A stretch of 64,000 bases of DNA from Dicyema japonicum (taxonomy: Eukaryota > Dicyemida > Rhombozoa > Dicyemidae). The notes beneath the pieces were generated by a model. It searched no databases. It was not told where the DNA came from and saw only the letters and a program-made list of their open reading frames with translations. This document shows positions 44,998-57,329 of the stretch, one piece after another. Location: assembly GCA_011109175.1 (NCBI GenBank), contig RDEW01000089.1, forward strand, positions 62,753-126,752, given 5' to 3'. A program made the translations under genes and the position numbers. Within the stretch, counting starts at the first letter, position 1. Every line of letters starts with the position of its first letter.

Positions 44998-45191
44998 ATG
45001 GGTCACGCTAACGTTTTCTATTCACATCCTCGTAATTACGGACAAGGATCGCGTGCTTGGTATTTAATCTAATTTATATTAGTCGAATGTGCGGGAATCG
45101 ACATGGGCTGATCAGGAAGTATGCTCTTTTCGTGTGTCGTCAATGCTTCCGTGATAATGCCAAGTCACTTGGCTTCAAGAAATTGGATTAG
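44998..45191 (+). CDS. rps29: 40S ribosomal protein S29 (uS14)
   Basis: A complete two-exon gene. Exon 1 (44,998-45,059) encodes [20 protein letters not shown] and the first two bases of a Cys codon. A 23-nt GT-AG intron (45,060-45,082) follows, and exon 2 (45,083-45,191) supplies the rest, ending LGFKKLD and a stop. The 56 residues equal the usual animal length. Both zinc pairs are intact (CRMC at 21-24, CRQC at 39-42), as is the conserved [10 protein letters not shown] block. The product is a zinc-binding component of the small ribosomal subunit near the decoding head. Without splicing the frame hits a stop inside the intron, so this gene fixes the intron size independently. It lies between inverted repeats at 41.8 and 45.9 kb. 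No frameshift or odd residue was seen. Confidence 0.97.
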
Positions 45192-45199
45192 TCTTTTAT

Positions 45200-45860
45200 T
45201 CTTTTTGTTAATTTCATTTTAAAAGTTATTAATTTTGGTTATATTTGCTCATATCTGCCAGGGAGAGAGACCTCCAAGCAGTCACTGGGGTCACACAAAA
45301 TTCTGTGACCCAATGTTTGCTCAACTGTGACTTGAGATTTCCCCAACCAAATCCTTTACAATATTATTCACTACAAGTGGCTACAACATCATAGTGTCGT
45401 GTAGTTCTTTTATTTTGGCTGCACTCAGTCTCAATGAGAATGAAAAAGAACCATTCTCACCCTATTTAGTATCGCTGCATTGGCCAGGTTTCATTATCTC
45501 CGAACCAATGATGGGAGTAATCGATCGGCTTACGTTTTTTATTAAATGATGACGTGGAGTAGCATTGTTACTATTTTATATACTACTTGAGACAATTGAC
45601 AGCAAATAGAAATACCCATGTAGGAGAACTTTGCTAAAAGAACTCAAGGAGCTGTGTCCTTGATGCAGGGGTGTTGAATCCTCTTGTTCAACTCGAGGCT
45701 TAGACGGTTGAAGAGATAAATTATGTAAAATACTCGGTGTTCTCAGTTGGTTATTTATGTAAAACATAATAAGTTCAGTAAATCTTTGCGAATTGGTTAT
45801 TTTTGATGCTGAATAGAGAATTTAGGTGATAGAGAATATCACTTAATATTTCTCGAAAAC
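45200..45860. other. Unassigned stretch downstream of RPS29
   Basis: AT-rich. Short frames such as 45,576-45,767 (minus) have no motif. Confidence 0.4.
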
Positions 45861-45867
45861 ATTTGAA

Positions 45868-45957
45868 TTTCGCTAATTTCACTATTATTTTCAAATTTTC
45901 CATACAGAAGATTCAACTACTTCAACGACGCTAATTTCTCTCCTCTCGTAGCTTCTC
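45868..45957 (-). repeat. Inverted repeat, right arm
   Basis: Reverse complement of 41,787-41,880 (TTTCGCTAATTTCACTATTA ... CTCTCGTAGCTTCTCAA). Confidence 0.85.
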
Positions 45958-46124
45958 AATTCAAGTGGATCCTACTTCGAGCCTAAAAACCAGCTAAAAA
46001 AACAACAAACCAACATTTGACGCAACCCACAATCATTATTAAACTACATTAGAAAACTTAAAAACAAATCTTATAATCACACGTGACTTTTACATGATTG
46101 AATGGTAGTTATATATACCTGAGA

Positions 46125-47175
46125 GTGGTTTTATCAAGTTCCCCCAGTCGGGGTGATACATGTCGTTTCCAGAATTGAAAATTTTCATGCCGTGTGACTC
46201 GTCTACGTGGTGGCATCGTTCACTTGAAGTGTTGGAAAAAAGTCACAAACTCCCTATCCCGCAACCGTGGACGCGAAGATAGTGTCGGATCCTGCTCCTT
46301 TCCTGTGGAGATGCCGAGGAAAATCCTCGACAAGAAGACAAGATCTAGTCACATTACAAATTAACATCAATGGCATTTGAACAAAAATCGTCGAAATACA
46401 ACGTTTTCTCGTAAAACATTGAGTGGATATAACCCACGGCGATCAACCCCCAACATTCCGGGATACTCCGTTTTCTGGAGAGACAGAGGTCATGGAAAGG
46501 GAGGAGGCAATATTGCACCAATCAGGAAGCATATAATGGCTAGAAATATTTCAGACGACATCTCGGACTCTTTCCGCCACACACTGGAACAACTAACTCT
46601 GAGAATCTGCCTACCCTCTCCGATTGATAGTTATCAATATGTACATACCCCCTCCACTGTCATGCCTCAGCGGCTACAACCCCGAGCTCAAGCGATTCCC
46701 CAGGTTTGAAAACAGGCTAATTAGCGGTGACCTAAATGCGTACTCATTGGTGTGCTGACCAACCACTCGACATTTCTTTTGCCGCTCCTTCTCTTGCGGC
46801 TGTCATTTCAGGGATGTCATATATGACTTACATACTGACCATAACCCGATCTTCATGAGGATCCCACAAAAACATAAGTTAATGAACACTCCAAGAACCA
46901 ATGTTTACTTCTCAAAGGCAATATGGCCCGCTTTCACATATTTTATCGAACTAAACCTTCAGGCCTCCGGATAGAGGACTTCGGATCTATAGACGCTGCT
47001 GTCAAAGATTATACTCCGAGCTCGCAAAAAATTCATTCCGATAGGTCGTCCTAACGTCCATCACATCCAATTGATGATGAAACGCGAGCTCTAATCCAAA
47101 CGAGAAATAATCTGAATAAATTCGAAAGACAATGAGTGGACGTAACTTGAAAGATATCAAGACTGAATAAAGGAA
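46125..47175 (+). pseudogene. Jockey-like LINE 5' end and endonuclease
   Basis: The leader (CGTGTGACTCGTCTACGTGG, CACTTGAAGTGTTGG, CGTGGACGCGAAGATAG) matches segment A at 33,340-33,420. The endonuclease start LQININGI follows, then PGYSVFWRDRGHGKGGGNIA (compare PGFNVIRKDR...GGGLL at 23.3 kb), DLNAYS and DLHTDHNPIFMRI (SDHNP-type motif). It decays before the RT. Confidence 0.7.
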
Positions 47176-48545
47176 TCACACGGAACATCACAAAACACAA
47201 CAATTCTTTAAAAAATTAATATTTTTATGTTATTTAATTAGTTGACATCATGAATAAATGTGGTATAATCTTAAACCATAAAAATATAGAGTCTTCCTTT
47301 ATGTATGACCTTATGCAGAATCTATGCTAAATGATGTTCTGTTTTTACTTAATAGTAATGGATCGCTCAGGACAGTTGTATGTTCCTCCAATTCGACAAA
47401 TTGCATTGGTATCGTCTCAAGAACACCTATTGGCTATGTTGGATTTACAAAATGCCCAAACTTGTATCCAAAAAATACATTACTAAATAATCATGCAAAT
47501 GTTATGTAATATGGAAATTTTTACTGCTTTAACTTACAAAAACTGAGGAAATGTAACGTGATTACTGTTCTTATAAAAATGACCCAATCATGGGTGTCTG
47601 CATCGATCTTCGTTGATATCTTTGTGGTAACAAGTGGTTTCTAACACAAATTTGCTGACCATCGCCTACTCGGAGTTTGTTGACTGATGTGTTGAATGAA
47701 ATCAAAAACTTGATAAAAGAAATTCAATCTTCTGGAAGTCATCCAAAAAATTATATGTCAAGGTACTAGATTTACCAATTTAGAAAGGCGGGTGAAGAAT
47801 TGTTTTACGAGAGAAGTACCTATTTTTAGTTATAACAAGGTACATGGCGTGGACCCCCTGAACATAATTTTTAGAAGTTCGATCCTAGACCAAGATATCT
47901 TTAAGGAAGACTGTCAAATTCCCCCAATTCACATAATGAGAGAGTGACGTTATCCAAGATATACTCCATGGACATATCTATCCCAGGAATAGTTTGTGGT
48001 GAAACTTATTGTACCTCAATTCTGAGATAGTCAGGCACGTGCTTATAAGTGCCATTTCAGTGTCATTCGTCTTTACATTTTCGAGACTTTCGACAGCGAG
48101 TGACATGTGGCCCTACTGAAACAGCTTCAGATAGATTTGGCTGCATGACTTGCTTGATCAAATGTTTGTGGAGAAGATTTCAATAAGATAATACAGTTTT
48201 AATATCTCTGAAGATATTTTCCTGGAACCTAGTGTAACTCAGGAACCTTTCATGATCTCGGAAATTCCATTCGAACTCTTCATTACATGCGGTGTGTCTC
48301 CAAAGTCTACAAAGTTAAAGATAATGAAGCTAGATGCAGAAAACCTTTATGGCGATGCTATGTCTAAGGAAGGTATGCTACTGAGGAATGATGATAAAGA
48401 CCCAAGTATGAAGACCTTAAAGCAAAGCTTATGGTACTTCAAATGTTCCTTCCCTGAGAATATAATTTAGTGGTTTTTTAAATTACATTTTTAATTACAC
48501 TAAATACGGCCTTCTCGAGTATTTTACCGTTCATCGCTTCGGATA
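47176..48545. other. Unassigned stretch with short frames
   Basis: Plus frames at 47,324-47,509 (with overlapping alternative frames) and 48,252-48,470 (KLDAENLYGDAMSKEGMLLR) have no motif. One could be an exon of a mini-intron gene, but no splice-consistent model could be built. Confidence 0.3.
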
Positions 48546-48549
48546 ACAA

Positions 48550-48741
48550 ATGCAACTGCTATTCCTTTTACTAGTTATGTTTTCACCAAAAAGTTAATAT
48601 TTATTTTTTCAAATATTAGTTAATAATGAAGAAAGTTGCTATGATATGGAATTACCTGATGACCCTTACTGCTACCTAGCCGACGTTTATGTTGAAGAAT
48701 GCTGTTGGAACGTCAAGAAATTAGTTTGTGATTTACAATGA
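48550..48741 (+). CDS. Small secreted Cys-containing protein candidate, one 27-nt intron
   Basis: Exon 1 (48,550-48,592) encodes a signal-peptide-like start, MQLLFLLLVMFSPK. A GT-AG intron of 27 nt (48,593-48,619) follows. Exon 2 (48,620-48,741) gives a 40-residue acidic segment with five Cys (ESCYD, DPYCYL, VEECCW, LVCDLQ) and a stop. The total is 54 residues. Without splicing, the frame stops four nucleotides into the intron. Both the intron size and the hydrophobic start fit this genome, but there is no homologue I recognise. The odd Cys count leaves open a further exon downstream, for example at 48,820-48,995. Confidence 0.5.
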
Positions 48742-48817
48742 ATTCTTGTTTGATTACTAATACTTTCGACTATGTACAATCTATTGTTTATTTTAGTATA
48801 AACGTCACAATCCAAAG

Positions 48818-48995
48818 AGTGCATTTATCAAAGGATTAAAGGGGTAACTCCCATTGCTTGCTCAAAGCCTGCAGACCCTAGTGGACATATTAAAATAAAA
48901 ACTAACTTGGAATTAAATAGCCCTATAGATTCCTCAGTGGCTGTCTTACTCTCTGTTGGTTGGGAGTCTTTAGAGAGTAAATTTGTCATGTTTTA
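48818..48995 (+). other. Open segment of unknown identity
   Basis: An uninterrupted frame reads CIYQRIKGVTPIACSKPADP and later NLELNSPIDSSVAVLLSVGW. Its composition looks coding and it could follow a 22-nt GT-AG intron (about 48,797-48,818). No family recognised. Confidence 0.3.
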
Positions 48996-49894
48996 AAGTT
49001 TATTTTTTAGATTAAGAAACAAACAATATGTCATAATACATCCCCTTGATTAACTAGCCATTCCTTCACAGGAGTGTAAACAAGATTCGCTCAAATATAA
49101 AACAGTGTTCACAGAAATCTCCAGTGTGTAGTTATTGTTTTTTATCTTAATTATGTTTGATATTCATGGTAAGTTAACCCAAACATTTTTATTACCTTTC
49201 AGAGTTGACAAAAAATCACATATTTGAATGTCATGAATTATAACAACGTTAGTCAATAATGAAAGGAGTGACCAATCTATGGTAGCGGCCAGCATTTGCT
49301 GCGTCTTATTTAATAGCAGCAAACCTCCTACAAGTTTGTGAGGCCATGGTTACTTAACTAACCATATTATCATGTATTTTCAATGTAAAAACGTGTCGCT
49401 TTTGTTAACAAAAAGTAACAAACAATTAGGAAAAATCGATATTGTCAAATTCTGTTAATAACTAAGTTATTTGGATTTTATTGTTCCGAATTATTTTATT
49501 TCTGCCACACTGACAAGCAAGTTAATGGTTTTCTGTTGAATGTTCTTAATACAACATTAATTCTTATATTCCTTCCTTTGAGATAAAAAATTCGATTGAT
49601 AAAATAATTGAAACCTTTGTACGAGTTCCTACCTGCGTCAAACCCCTTCGCTCCTTCAACATTATCGGAGCGCGGTATATTGTTGAAGCGGAAATCGCTT
49701 CGTTCCTAAAAAAATTTGGACGCCTTGATACACTAAAAAGCCACGACGCACGTGAGACTGGAAGGTTCTCCAATTGATCTCTTTCATGATCGCGAAAAGC
49801 GACTCAACGTCAATTATGTCGGCGGGGATCGATTTTGAGTAATTTTAATATTTTTGAGCAAATTAAATAAATTGTACCAAAAAACACCGTAATA

Positions 49895-50185
49895 ACTAGA
49901 ATGAAAAAATTCAGGTTATCCCGGTCTCTCTTAGAAGTCTTCGCATGCTCTGACTTAAAGGAAGTGCAGTCTAGGGTGGACTACTCTGGATGGTTGTTGA
50001 CTAATGGTCTTTTTGGATATAATTTAGGATCATTGGTGAACCACATGACGCACGACAACGATTTAAGCTCCCTAGAGACAAAAGGGAAGAGAAGGAACAA
50101 AAGAAACAAACAAAAATATTCAATTTAGGAGGCCGCATTGCACAACTCTTGGCATTTTCTTTGATTTTTGTGTTTAATAAAGTTT
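49895..50185 (+). repeat. Repeat with a 75-codon open frame (copy B)
   Basis: The counterpart of 25,840-26,130; frame 49,901-50,128 is retained with a single K-to-E change relative to copy A. Confidence 0.4.
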
Positions 50186-50820
50186 GTTATTATTTGAATT
50201 ATATATCAGAGAGTTGTTCAATAAATCTCCAACACTATTCATTGATCATTAAGCAATTTTGTGCAATAAAATTTATTCAGGTGTTACAAACTTGAATGGG
50301 TTTACTTACATTGTTCCTAAAAAGTAAAAAATCATAATGACTGCTTTGAATATTTTTAAAGTATCTGTGGGGATGGATTATTGTATCTCCGTTTCCTCAC
50401 AATTGGAGTTGCATTTTGTCATTCTTATGACCGCTATTGTACACCATCTCACCTGAAGATTTATCTGAACTTGTAACGAACTTACCCTCAATTCTTCCAA
50501 TATCATGAATTTGATGATCTTGAGCGTCAAATACGGCAACTGCTTACGACTCTCAAACCTGCAAATTAAGAGAGGTTATATTCATGCAGGAAGACTTTTA
50601 GGAAAGGACTTTCCTCAGTCACTTCAATAGTGAACTGATGCTCTTCTAGTTCTCACAGCAATGTCTCCACAGCAATGTGGGTGAAGTGGAATTGGCATGG
50701 ATGACAGATGGCTCAATGATTTGTTGGAGGAGATAAGGATTAAACAATAAAAAACATATTTCACTTTAATATTCTGAACTTCGCTGAAATCTTTATTTCA
50801 TAGATTTGTTGTCCCAATCT

Positions 50821-53800
50821 GTTTAGTTAGTTAGTTAGTTAAGAGCTCTTTCGCGTGGCCCTGAAAGGGGTTCGCTTGAGTCATGTTTTGCAGCCATCCT
50901 CCTCGCCATCCTCGCCCACGCCATCTTGTTCCTGGCCCTCATTCGAACATCATCCAGATCGTCCGCTGTCACCAATTTACGATTATTTTGTTCGTAGTCA
51001 TCTTTTAAGCAGGTTGGAAGTGTGTGTCTTGGTCTGCCTCGAAATCCGCGACTTCCGGCGTAGTAGAAATATTCTTCCATTATTCTGTTACATGGCGTAG
51101 TCGGGTCCAGTCTGAGGATATGTCCAAATAGTCGCCATCTCGATAAAATAAATCGGTGCTGAGTGGTCTGGATTTACATCGTGAATATAGATTTTCATTT
51201 GAGATTTTTCTCGGCCAAAAAATTCCAATCAACATGCGGAGTTGGTTCCTGTGAAAAGTATCTAGCTTCTCTAAATCAATTTTAGAACATGCCCATGTTC
51301 CGGAATTGTATAGCAAAATTGGTTTAACAAACGTGTCGTATAGTCTGACACGAAGTTTCAGTGATACATGTTTTTTCCTTATCCAAATTTGGTACATTTT
51401 TTTGAAGTATATGGTAGCCAGCATTTTCCTTCGACAAATATCCTCAGCATCACCTAGCAGTGAGCCGAGTTTTTTGGTATGTCTCCAGCACTCATCGTTC
51501 CTTGATTCTGCTCGTTCGACTCGTGTATAATCAGTTTTTTTAATGTTTATGCGTAAATCCCAATTCTTAAAAATACGTTCGGCTTGAAGTAAAATTTGGT
51601 CAAGTATTTCTTGGTCGGTAGACACAAAGTCTACATCATCCGCATAAATTAACTCTGTTATGTCCCGGTATTTAGGACCCATGACATTTCTCAATTCCTT
51701 GAGCGCAGCTTCGAGGTAAACAATAAATATAATTGGGGACAAGGAATCTCCTTGTGGAGTGCCCATGTTGGTACTGAAACTCTTCGAATGCTTTGTTCCT
51801 ATTCTCACGGATAGGTCAGTTTCGGAAAGTAATAAACTTATTAGTCTCAGGCAGTCCTCGTCAAGCAGTTCCTTTAGAACAATCATGAGTTTTTCTCTAT
51901 TGATGCTGTCAAAAGCCTTCGTTAGATCAATTCCTAGGATGTAGATTACTTTCGTGTATTTTTGACATATTGATGTGAGCCATCGATGACTCCACACAAT
52001 ATCTGAGGTTGATCTTCCACTTCTAAACCCACTTTGACTTAGGGAAAGGTATTTTTCCACTGGCTCTCGTATACGGTTAAGCACTATGATCGATAAGGTT
52101 TTCCTGATAACTGACAATAGAATAATAGGTCTTAGTCCGTCCAACGACCCTTCTTTTTTCCCAGGTTTATGTATTGGAATTAAGACTCCATGTCCCAAAG
52201 GAAGTGGACAGTGAAGTTCCATCGACTCATTTAAGATATTCGTGATTATATTCCCAACAGTAACCGGGGCATGTTTTAGTAACTCACCCGGAATGCCATC
52301 ATAACCAGCCGACCGATTTCCCTTTAGATGCATAAATGCATCGGTTACTTCCTTTATTGTAATTTTGTTTGTAAGGGGTCTCGGATATCCAATAAATTTA
52401 GGTACATTCATCCCTTCAGATTTAAACAACGACTCGAAGTGTTTAGCAATATAATTTGCTTTATCCTCAGGGTTTTGAAAATATTGACCTTCGTCGTCAC
52501 AGACTTTCAGTGGTTTCTTTGCAGTTCCTCGTGTAAGTAGTCTAACAGCAGAGAACATTCGTCTTCCATACTGACAGTTTTCGATTTCAGTTGCTTTATC
52601 GTCCAAATATTTATGCCAAAGAATATTTGATCGTTTTCTTATCAGATGCGATATTTGATTGCGTTTTCTCCTTAATACACATTTATTTGAATTTGAACTT
52701 CCCAGTTACGAACGTACTTCTTTCTGCTGCTCAGACAATTCTCGAATTAAGGGGTCATGAATCATTCGTCTATTTTGGTCTTTTTCCTGGTATCCAACAG
52801 TCTCTATCACCGACAGTTTTAGAATATCCAAGATCTTCCCGAGGTCAGTCGAGGGGGTGCCACTGGGTTCAACTCCACGTAAATGTTTAGAGACATTTGT
52901 TGGTATCTCTTTTGCCAAGTGTCAAAAGTCAACATTTCCACAGCCAAACGTCTATTTAGAGGTGTGCTTTTCCTCTTGACTGCCTCAATTCCGTAGTATC
53001 GTTTGAGATTTAATCTGGCCACCGTTAGCTTATGGTCACTGTCAGTAGTGGTTCCTCCATAACTCCTAGAGTCAGACAGAAGTCTCTTCAAGGAGATAGG
53101 GCAGATAATGTAGTCTATTTGGTTGAATATGCACGTATGTTCGTCTTTGGACCTTCTTATGCCAACCCAGGTAGTTCTATGTTTTGCTGGGTGTTTAAAA
53201 GTGGTATTACATAGATACAGATTTGATGAATTACAAAAATCCATGAGTGAGTGTCCAGAGAGATTACGATACCCTCTGCCATATTTTCCCATACAGACTT
53301 CGTCGTGCCTTCTCATGCCAGCCTTGGCATTCCAGTCACCACAGATAAATATAAGTGCAGATCGATGAACTCGCATATATGTATTCGATAGGATTTGATA
53401 AAACTCTTCCAACTCATCCATATTTTTGGAAACTCTGCTCATGTGTGGGGCATATACATTGATAACAGTCATCATAGTATTGTTTGTAGGTGATAAACAC
53501 AATTGCATAACGGCAACACGATCACTGACTGTCCATACTTTATGCAAGCAATTCACTAGGTTCGAGTTAATTGCAAAACCAAGACCGTAATGCCGATTTT
53601 CTGATGGGAGTAAAAGAATCCGGTAGTTACCAATGGTTTGATCCTAGGCGTTCTTTGTTTCCTGTATGAAGCAAATGTCGATTTTGTAACGGGACAGATC
53701 TTCGGATAATAGTTCCCTCTTGATCAGAGATGAGAGGCCACGAACATTGTATGTGGCGATGGAAAACAAGGATTTTGCATTTAGACATGATAAAGACATG

Positions 53801-53862
53801 AATTTTTCTAGAGAAGAAAAACAGAAGCACGTCACCACTTCAACCAATATGTTTAGCTATAC
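50821..53862 (-). mobile_element. RTE-like LINE, near full length (copy B)
   Basis: The sister of the 26,768-29,812 copy, better preserved in the RT: a 508-codon frame (51,080-52,606) runs from ENCQYGRRMFSAVRLL through GYDGIPGELLKH, GIDLTKAFDSINREK, GTPQGDSLSPI, LIYADDVDFVS and VKPILLYNSGTW. A single-base loss near 51,150 shifts off the last block (GFRGRPRHTLP). The endonuclease is largely in one frame (53,556-52,819: VINVYAPHMS, FICGDWNAKAG, IDYIICP, TDSDHK). The endonuclease start (53,847-53,644: TYNVRGLSS) is separated by another shift. The tail is (GTTA)n. It is the most informative copy for a consensus of this family. Confidence 0.88.
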
Positions 53863-53999
53863 TATACAATTTGTTCTGTATATTGATTAATTTATGATTT
53901 TTACTTTTTATCGAATTTGAAAATTTTATGATTTAGAAAGAGACTTGTAAATTGGTTAAGAAATTTAAAAGAACAAATTTCGAAAAACTTATGATGATA

Positions 54000-54440
54000 A
54001 TGAGGAGAAAAGAATTTCACTGCAGCTACCCTTTCGGCAATCAAGCAATACACCTAATCTGTTTATGCATGAAAGTAATCACAATTTCCATACTGCTCAA
54101 TCAAAATGGAGGTTTCGTCGTGGAACTGATAGCTGCTAGGTCCAAAGGTGCAAGTATCCATATCACTGGATACATCGGTAGTTTGGAATCTTACATAACA
54201 ATGTTGGCAGAGATATTTTTAAAATGGAGAGTGTTTGAAATCGATTCAGAATGACTCAGTTAAGCGAATGCTAACTGAGGACAGACAATTAGTGGTTGTA
54301 ATTGATAATGCCCTATCACACTCAAAAAGTGAGGTTGTATTTTAAGAACCAGAATTTGTGGGGCATGTCATCTTGTGACTAGCAACATATAATCGAGTTT
54401 TCAACCCAATCGAGAAATTAAGTGAACTCGAAGGCCTCAA
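54000..54440 (+). pseudogene. mariner/IS630-like DDE transposase fragment (copy B)
   Basis: The frame 53,952-54,254 holds NQNGGFVVELIAARSKGASI and ITGYIGSLESYI. After a stop, RQLVVVIDNALSHSK, FVGHVIL and FNPIEKLSEL follow (second Asp and NPIE block). No TIRs were identified. Confidence 0.65.
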
Positions 54441-54449
54441 TCAGATTTC

Positions 54450-54740
54450 TCATTTTCTCCTCGTGCGCCTTCTGGGATCCTACACAACTTCTCTGTGGGC
54501 TGGGTGGTTTCGGGGATAGGAATTGGAGAAAGATGATGTATACCCTTCTCATAATACACGTCGTGGTTGTGTATTGTTTAGAGTTGCACTGCCTGCACAG
54601 AGTAGCAAATCCCTTTCCATTTTGTCAGATAAGGTCTTCAAGTGATAAGGTTATTGGTTTTTCTAGTTTTCCGAGATTGCTAGTAGTAGTGGCTGTTAAG
54701 GCCTGAATGTCCCGGATTCTTTGATTGTTCGTCCAGGAAG
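54450..54740 (-). pseudogene. Cys-rich retroelement-like fragment (copy B)
   Basis: The counterpart of 30,395-30,700, lying downstream of the copy-B jockey RT fragment on the same strand. Unrecognised domain. Confidence 0.35.
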
Positions 54741-54809
54741 ATTGATTCCCCAAGACGTACACGTATAGCTGACAGATGGCTCAATGAATTGTTTGTACAA
54801 CAATTTCAA

Positions 54810-55260
54810 AGCCACCAAAAATAGTTTTGATTATCCTTTGCTTTTTTGAACATTTCCAGAGATTTCGTCGACGTGAGATGCAAAGGATATGTGTGTGTTG
54901 AAGGTGATCCCCAGACTTTCTGATGCCTTGGAGATATCTTGATCGTGGGATCCGACTAATTGGTATCAGCATATGATAGGAGAAAATCGTCTTTATCATG
55001 GGTCGTGGTAAATCGGACATGTATAAGTTAAATAAGGCGGGTGATAAAGAGGAACTTTGTGGGACACAATTGGGTAGTATTTTTGAAACTGATTTGGTTT
55101 CATCAATGTATAAACGGGCCCTTCTTCCATTGACGAAGTGAAAAGCCAAAGTATTATATTGGGGTTGACGGGAGAACAAACAATTTCCGGTTATGATTTT
55201 CCTTGAGACAGAGTCGAAGGCCTTTTGCAAATCGATCGAGCAAATGACTGTTTTGAGGTG
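54810..55260 (-). pseudogene. Jockey-like RT fragment (copy B)
   Basis: The frame 55,230-54,781 joins MQKAFDSVSRKIITGN, FHFVNGRRARLYIDETKS and VPQSSSLSPALFNLYMSDLP in a single phase, which copy A does not. The catalytic YADD is degraded in both, so the loss predates the duplication. Confidence 0.75.
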
Positions 55261-55269
55261 ACGAGGATT

Positions 55270-55770
55270 TGTGTTTAATTCATCCTTTTTAAGCCCTCAC
55301 TGACATCTGAATGTGAGATTAAATTAATCGGTTGTGTTCTCTTCAGTCTTATTGAGGATAGAGAAGGCCCATACATTTTCCTGAACGCCATTATAAGCAA
55401 GAAGCCCCATACATTTTCCGGGCACTGTTTCAGCCTTTTTTGGTTGCGAATCTTAAAGGTCAATTTCCAGATGTAGTCATGTAACACAATGTATGGCTTA
55501 CAGTCGTTGGCTAGCACCGAGATTGGATAACACTGTCTACCTTGATTTGGACCCTGCTGTTCTCAACTACAGATTGCACCTTTCGAGTCCGCAACTTTCT
55601 GGTGTGGCGAATGCCATACTTATTGCATAGTAGAAGACTCCTTATTATCTCGTTATCATCTGTGAAGGAGACAACTCTGCTTAAATATTTCTAATCACAA
55701 ATCGACAACAATCTTTCCGGAAACTAAGAGAAAACGCTGTCCCGAGAATAGGCCCAATTCCACAGTTTTT
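55270..55770 (-). pseudogene. R2-type LINE endonuclease fragment (copy B)
   Basis: The counterpart of 31,320-31,730, with the same lesion of the PD motif (DCKPYIVLHDY here). Confidence 0.6.
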
Positions 55771-55989
55771 TTACCAGTGCATATAGGTAGAAAAGAAAAT
55801 CAGAAACATCACCGAAAGCATCTAGTTATCGAGAAGAAGGATTCTTCCTGATGTATGGTCCAAAATATTTTAAAGTGTCTGTATATCGTCCAAAATATTT
55901 TAAAGTAATTATTATATCACATGACTTAAATCACCAAGCTATTCACATTGCAAGATACGATCTCGAACCCATCCAGTCTCTCGAGATCA

Positions 55990-56360
55990 TTGGTGACCCT
56001 AATGATCCTCGGCTCCATATATGAATGGACTTGATCCTAGGCTGATGGAGCCAAATATTTCGGAAAATATACTTTAACATGCATAGCGTCCCAAACCATG
56101 TTTCGACAATTAGCGAGTGGGAAAATCGTCATCCCTTCGGTGCGTTTTCCATTACTAAGGAATAAACTAGTGGTGGCCAGGAGAGTAAAGTGCATTATTA
56201 AGTCAAATTGAGACCGCATTTATGGGGACATCCATACATCTGCTTAAAGGATGATAACCATCATCTAACGTCCACAATGATATTTTCATTTAGCACAAAC
56301 TTTATGGTCAAGACAAAGTGAAGCTACTTTTCTCACTGCCTCATCGTCAGAACGTTGCCA
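55990..56360 (-). pseudogene. YLDD-lineage LINE C-terminal fragment (copy B)
   Basis: The frame 56,219-56,037 carries SNGKRTEGMTIFPLANC and WDAMHVKVYFPKYLAPSA. See the copy in segment A. Confidence 0.65.
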
Positions 56361-57329
56361 ATTTTATCACAGATAAAATTCAACCAAGCATTTGATGAAT
56401 GACTTCTAGCCCTTTTGAGACAGGCCTTCTTGCATCCAAATTGCTTTCAAAGAACTCTTTATTTTTCAAAAACATATCTTAATCCGATTTCAGATTAGTT
56501 CAGTCATCCGGATCACTAAGGAATATTTCATAAACTCACAGATCCTGCTAGTTACAGATAATAAGAGTAAGGACAGTATTCAAAGATAACAACCAAATTT
56601 GCTTCCATATAAAAGTTAGGAGACCAATCGCATCTTAGTCATCAAATGTATATTTAAAATCACTTCAACGATTGACCTAATTTTATTTCAAGGAAAAAAA
56701 TGAATAAACTTGATCGTTTTTTTCAGGGATATAAATTGGTGTTAATTAAGTCAAATTTATATTGATTAAAAAATAATATACCTGTTTTTAAACTGAATCG
56801 TACTGCTGTACCCTGTCTTAGAAAGAATAATTTCATTTCAAAAAAACGATGATGGGATGAATTGAATATAAAGAACAGACAGTTTCCCTCAGATTTTTGC
56901 TGAATGAAATAAGCATTATCACAATACATCATATAGAACTTAAACCTTAAGCTATGCGCTCACACGCGGAAAAGGAATATGTTCAAACAGTTGAGATCGC
57001 ATGGTGGGACTATTTAGTCTATAAGGAACATATTCAATTCACCACGAATACTACAATATAAACCAAAATGGACTCATATAATAAGATGACTGAGTAAATC
57101 AGCTACAATTGATGTCAGCATTGGATAATCTTCTGGCTGAATAGAGGGGCTTGTAATTCCAGATCTAAACGAAATAACACTAAAAGCACGTTTCAAATTA
57201 AATCAAAAAATTATGGTTGGTAGTTTGGTCACTTGTGAAATGCCCCGATAGATTTTGTGAGATATTGATCCTTTAGCACATAATTAGTTGATTTAACCTT
57301 TTTTGATGATGGTCTTGGGGTTATATAAA

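Noticed and set aside
44799-45011. 70-codon hydrophobic plus frame
   Set aside because: Overlaps the start of RPS29 in another frame and is AT-rich leader sequence; RPS29 is the real gene.
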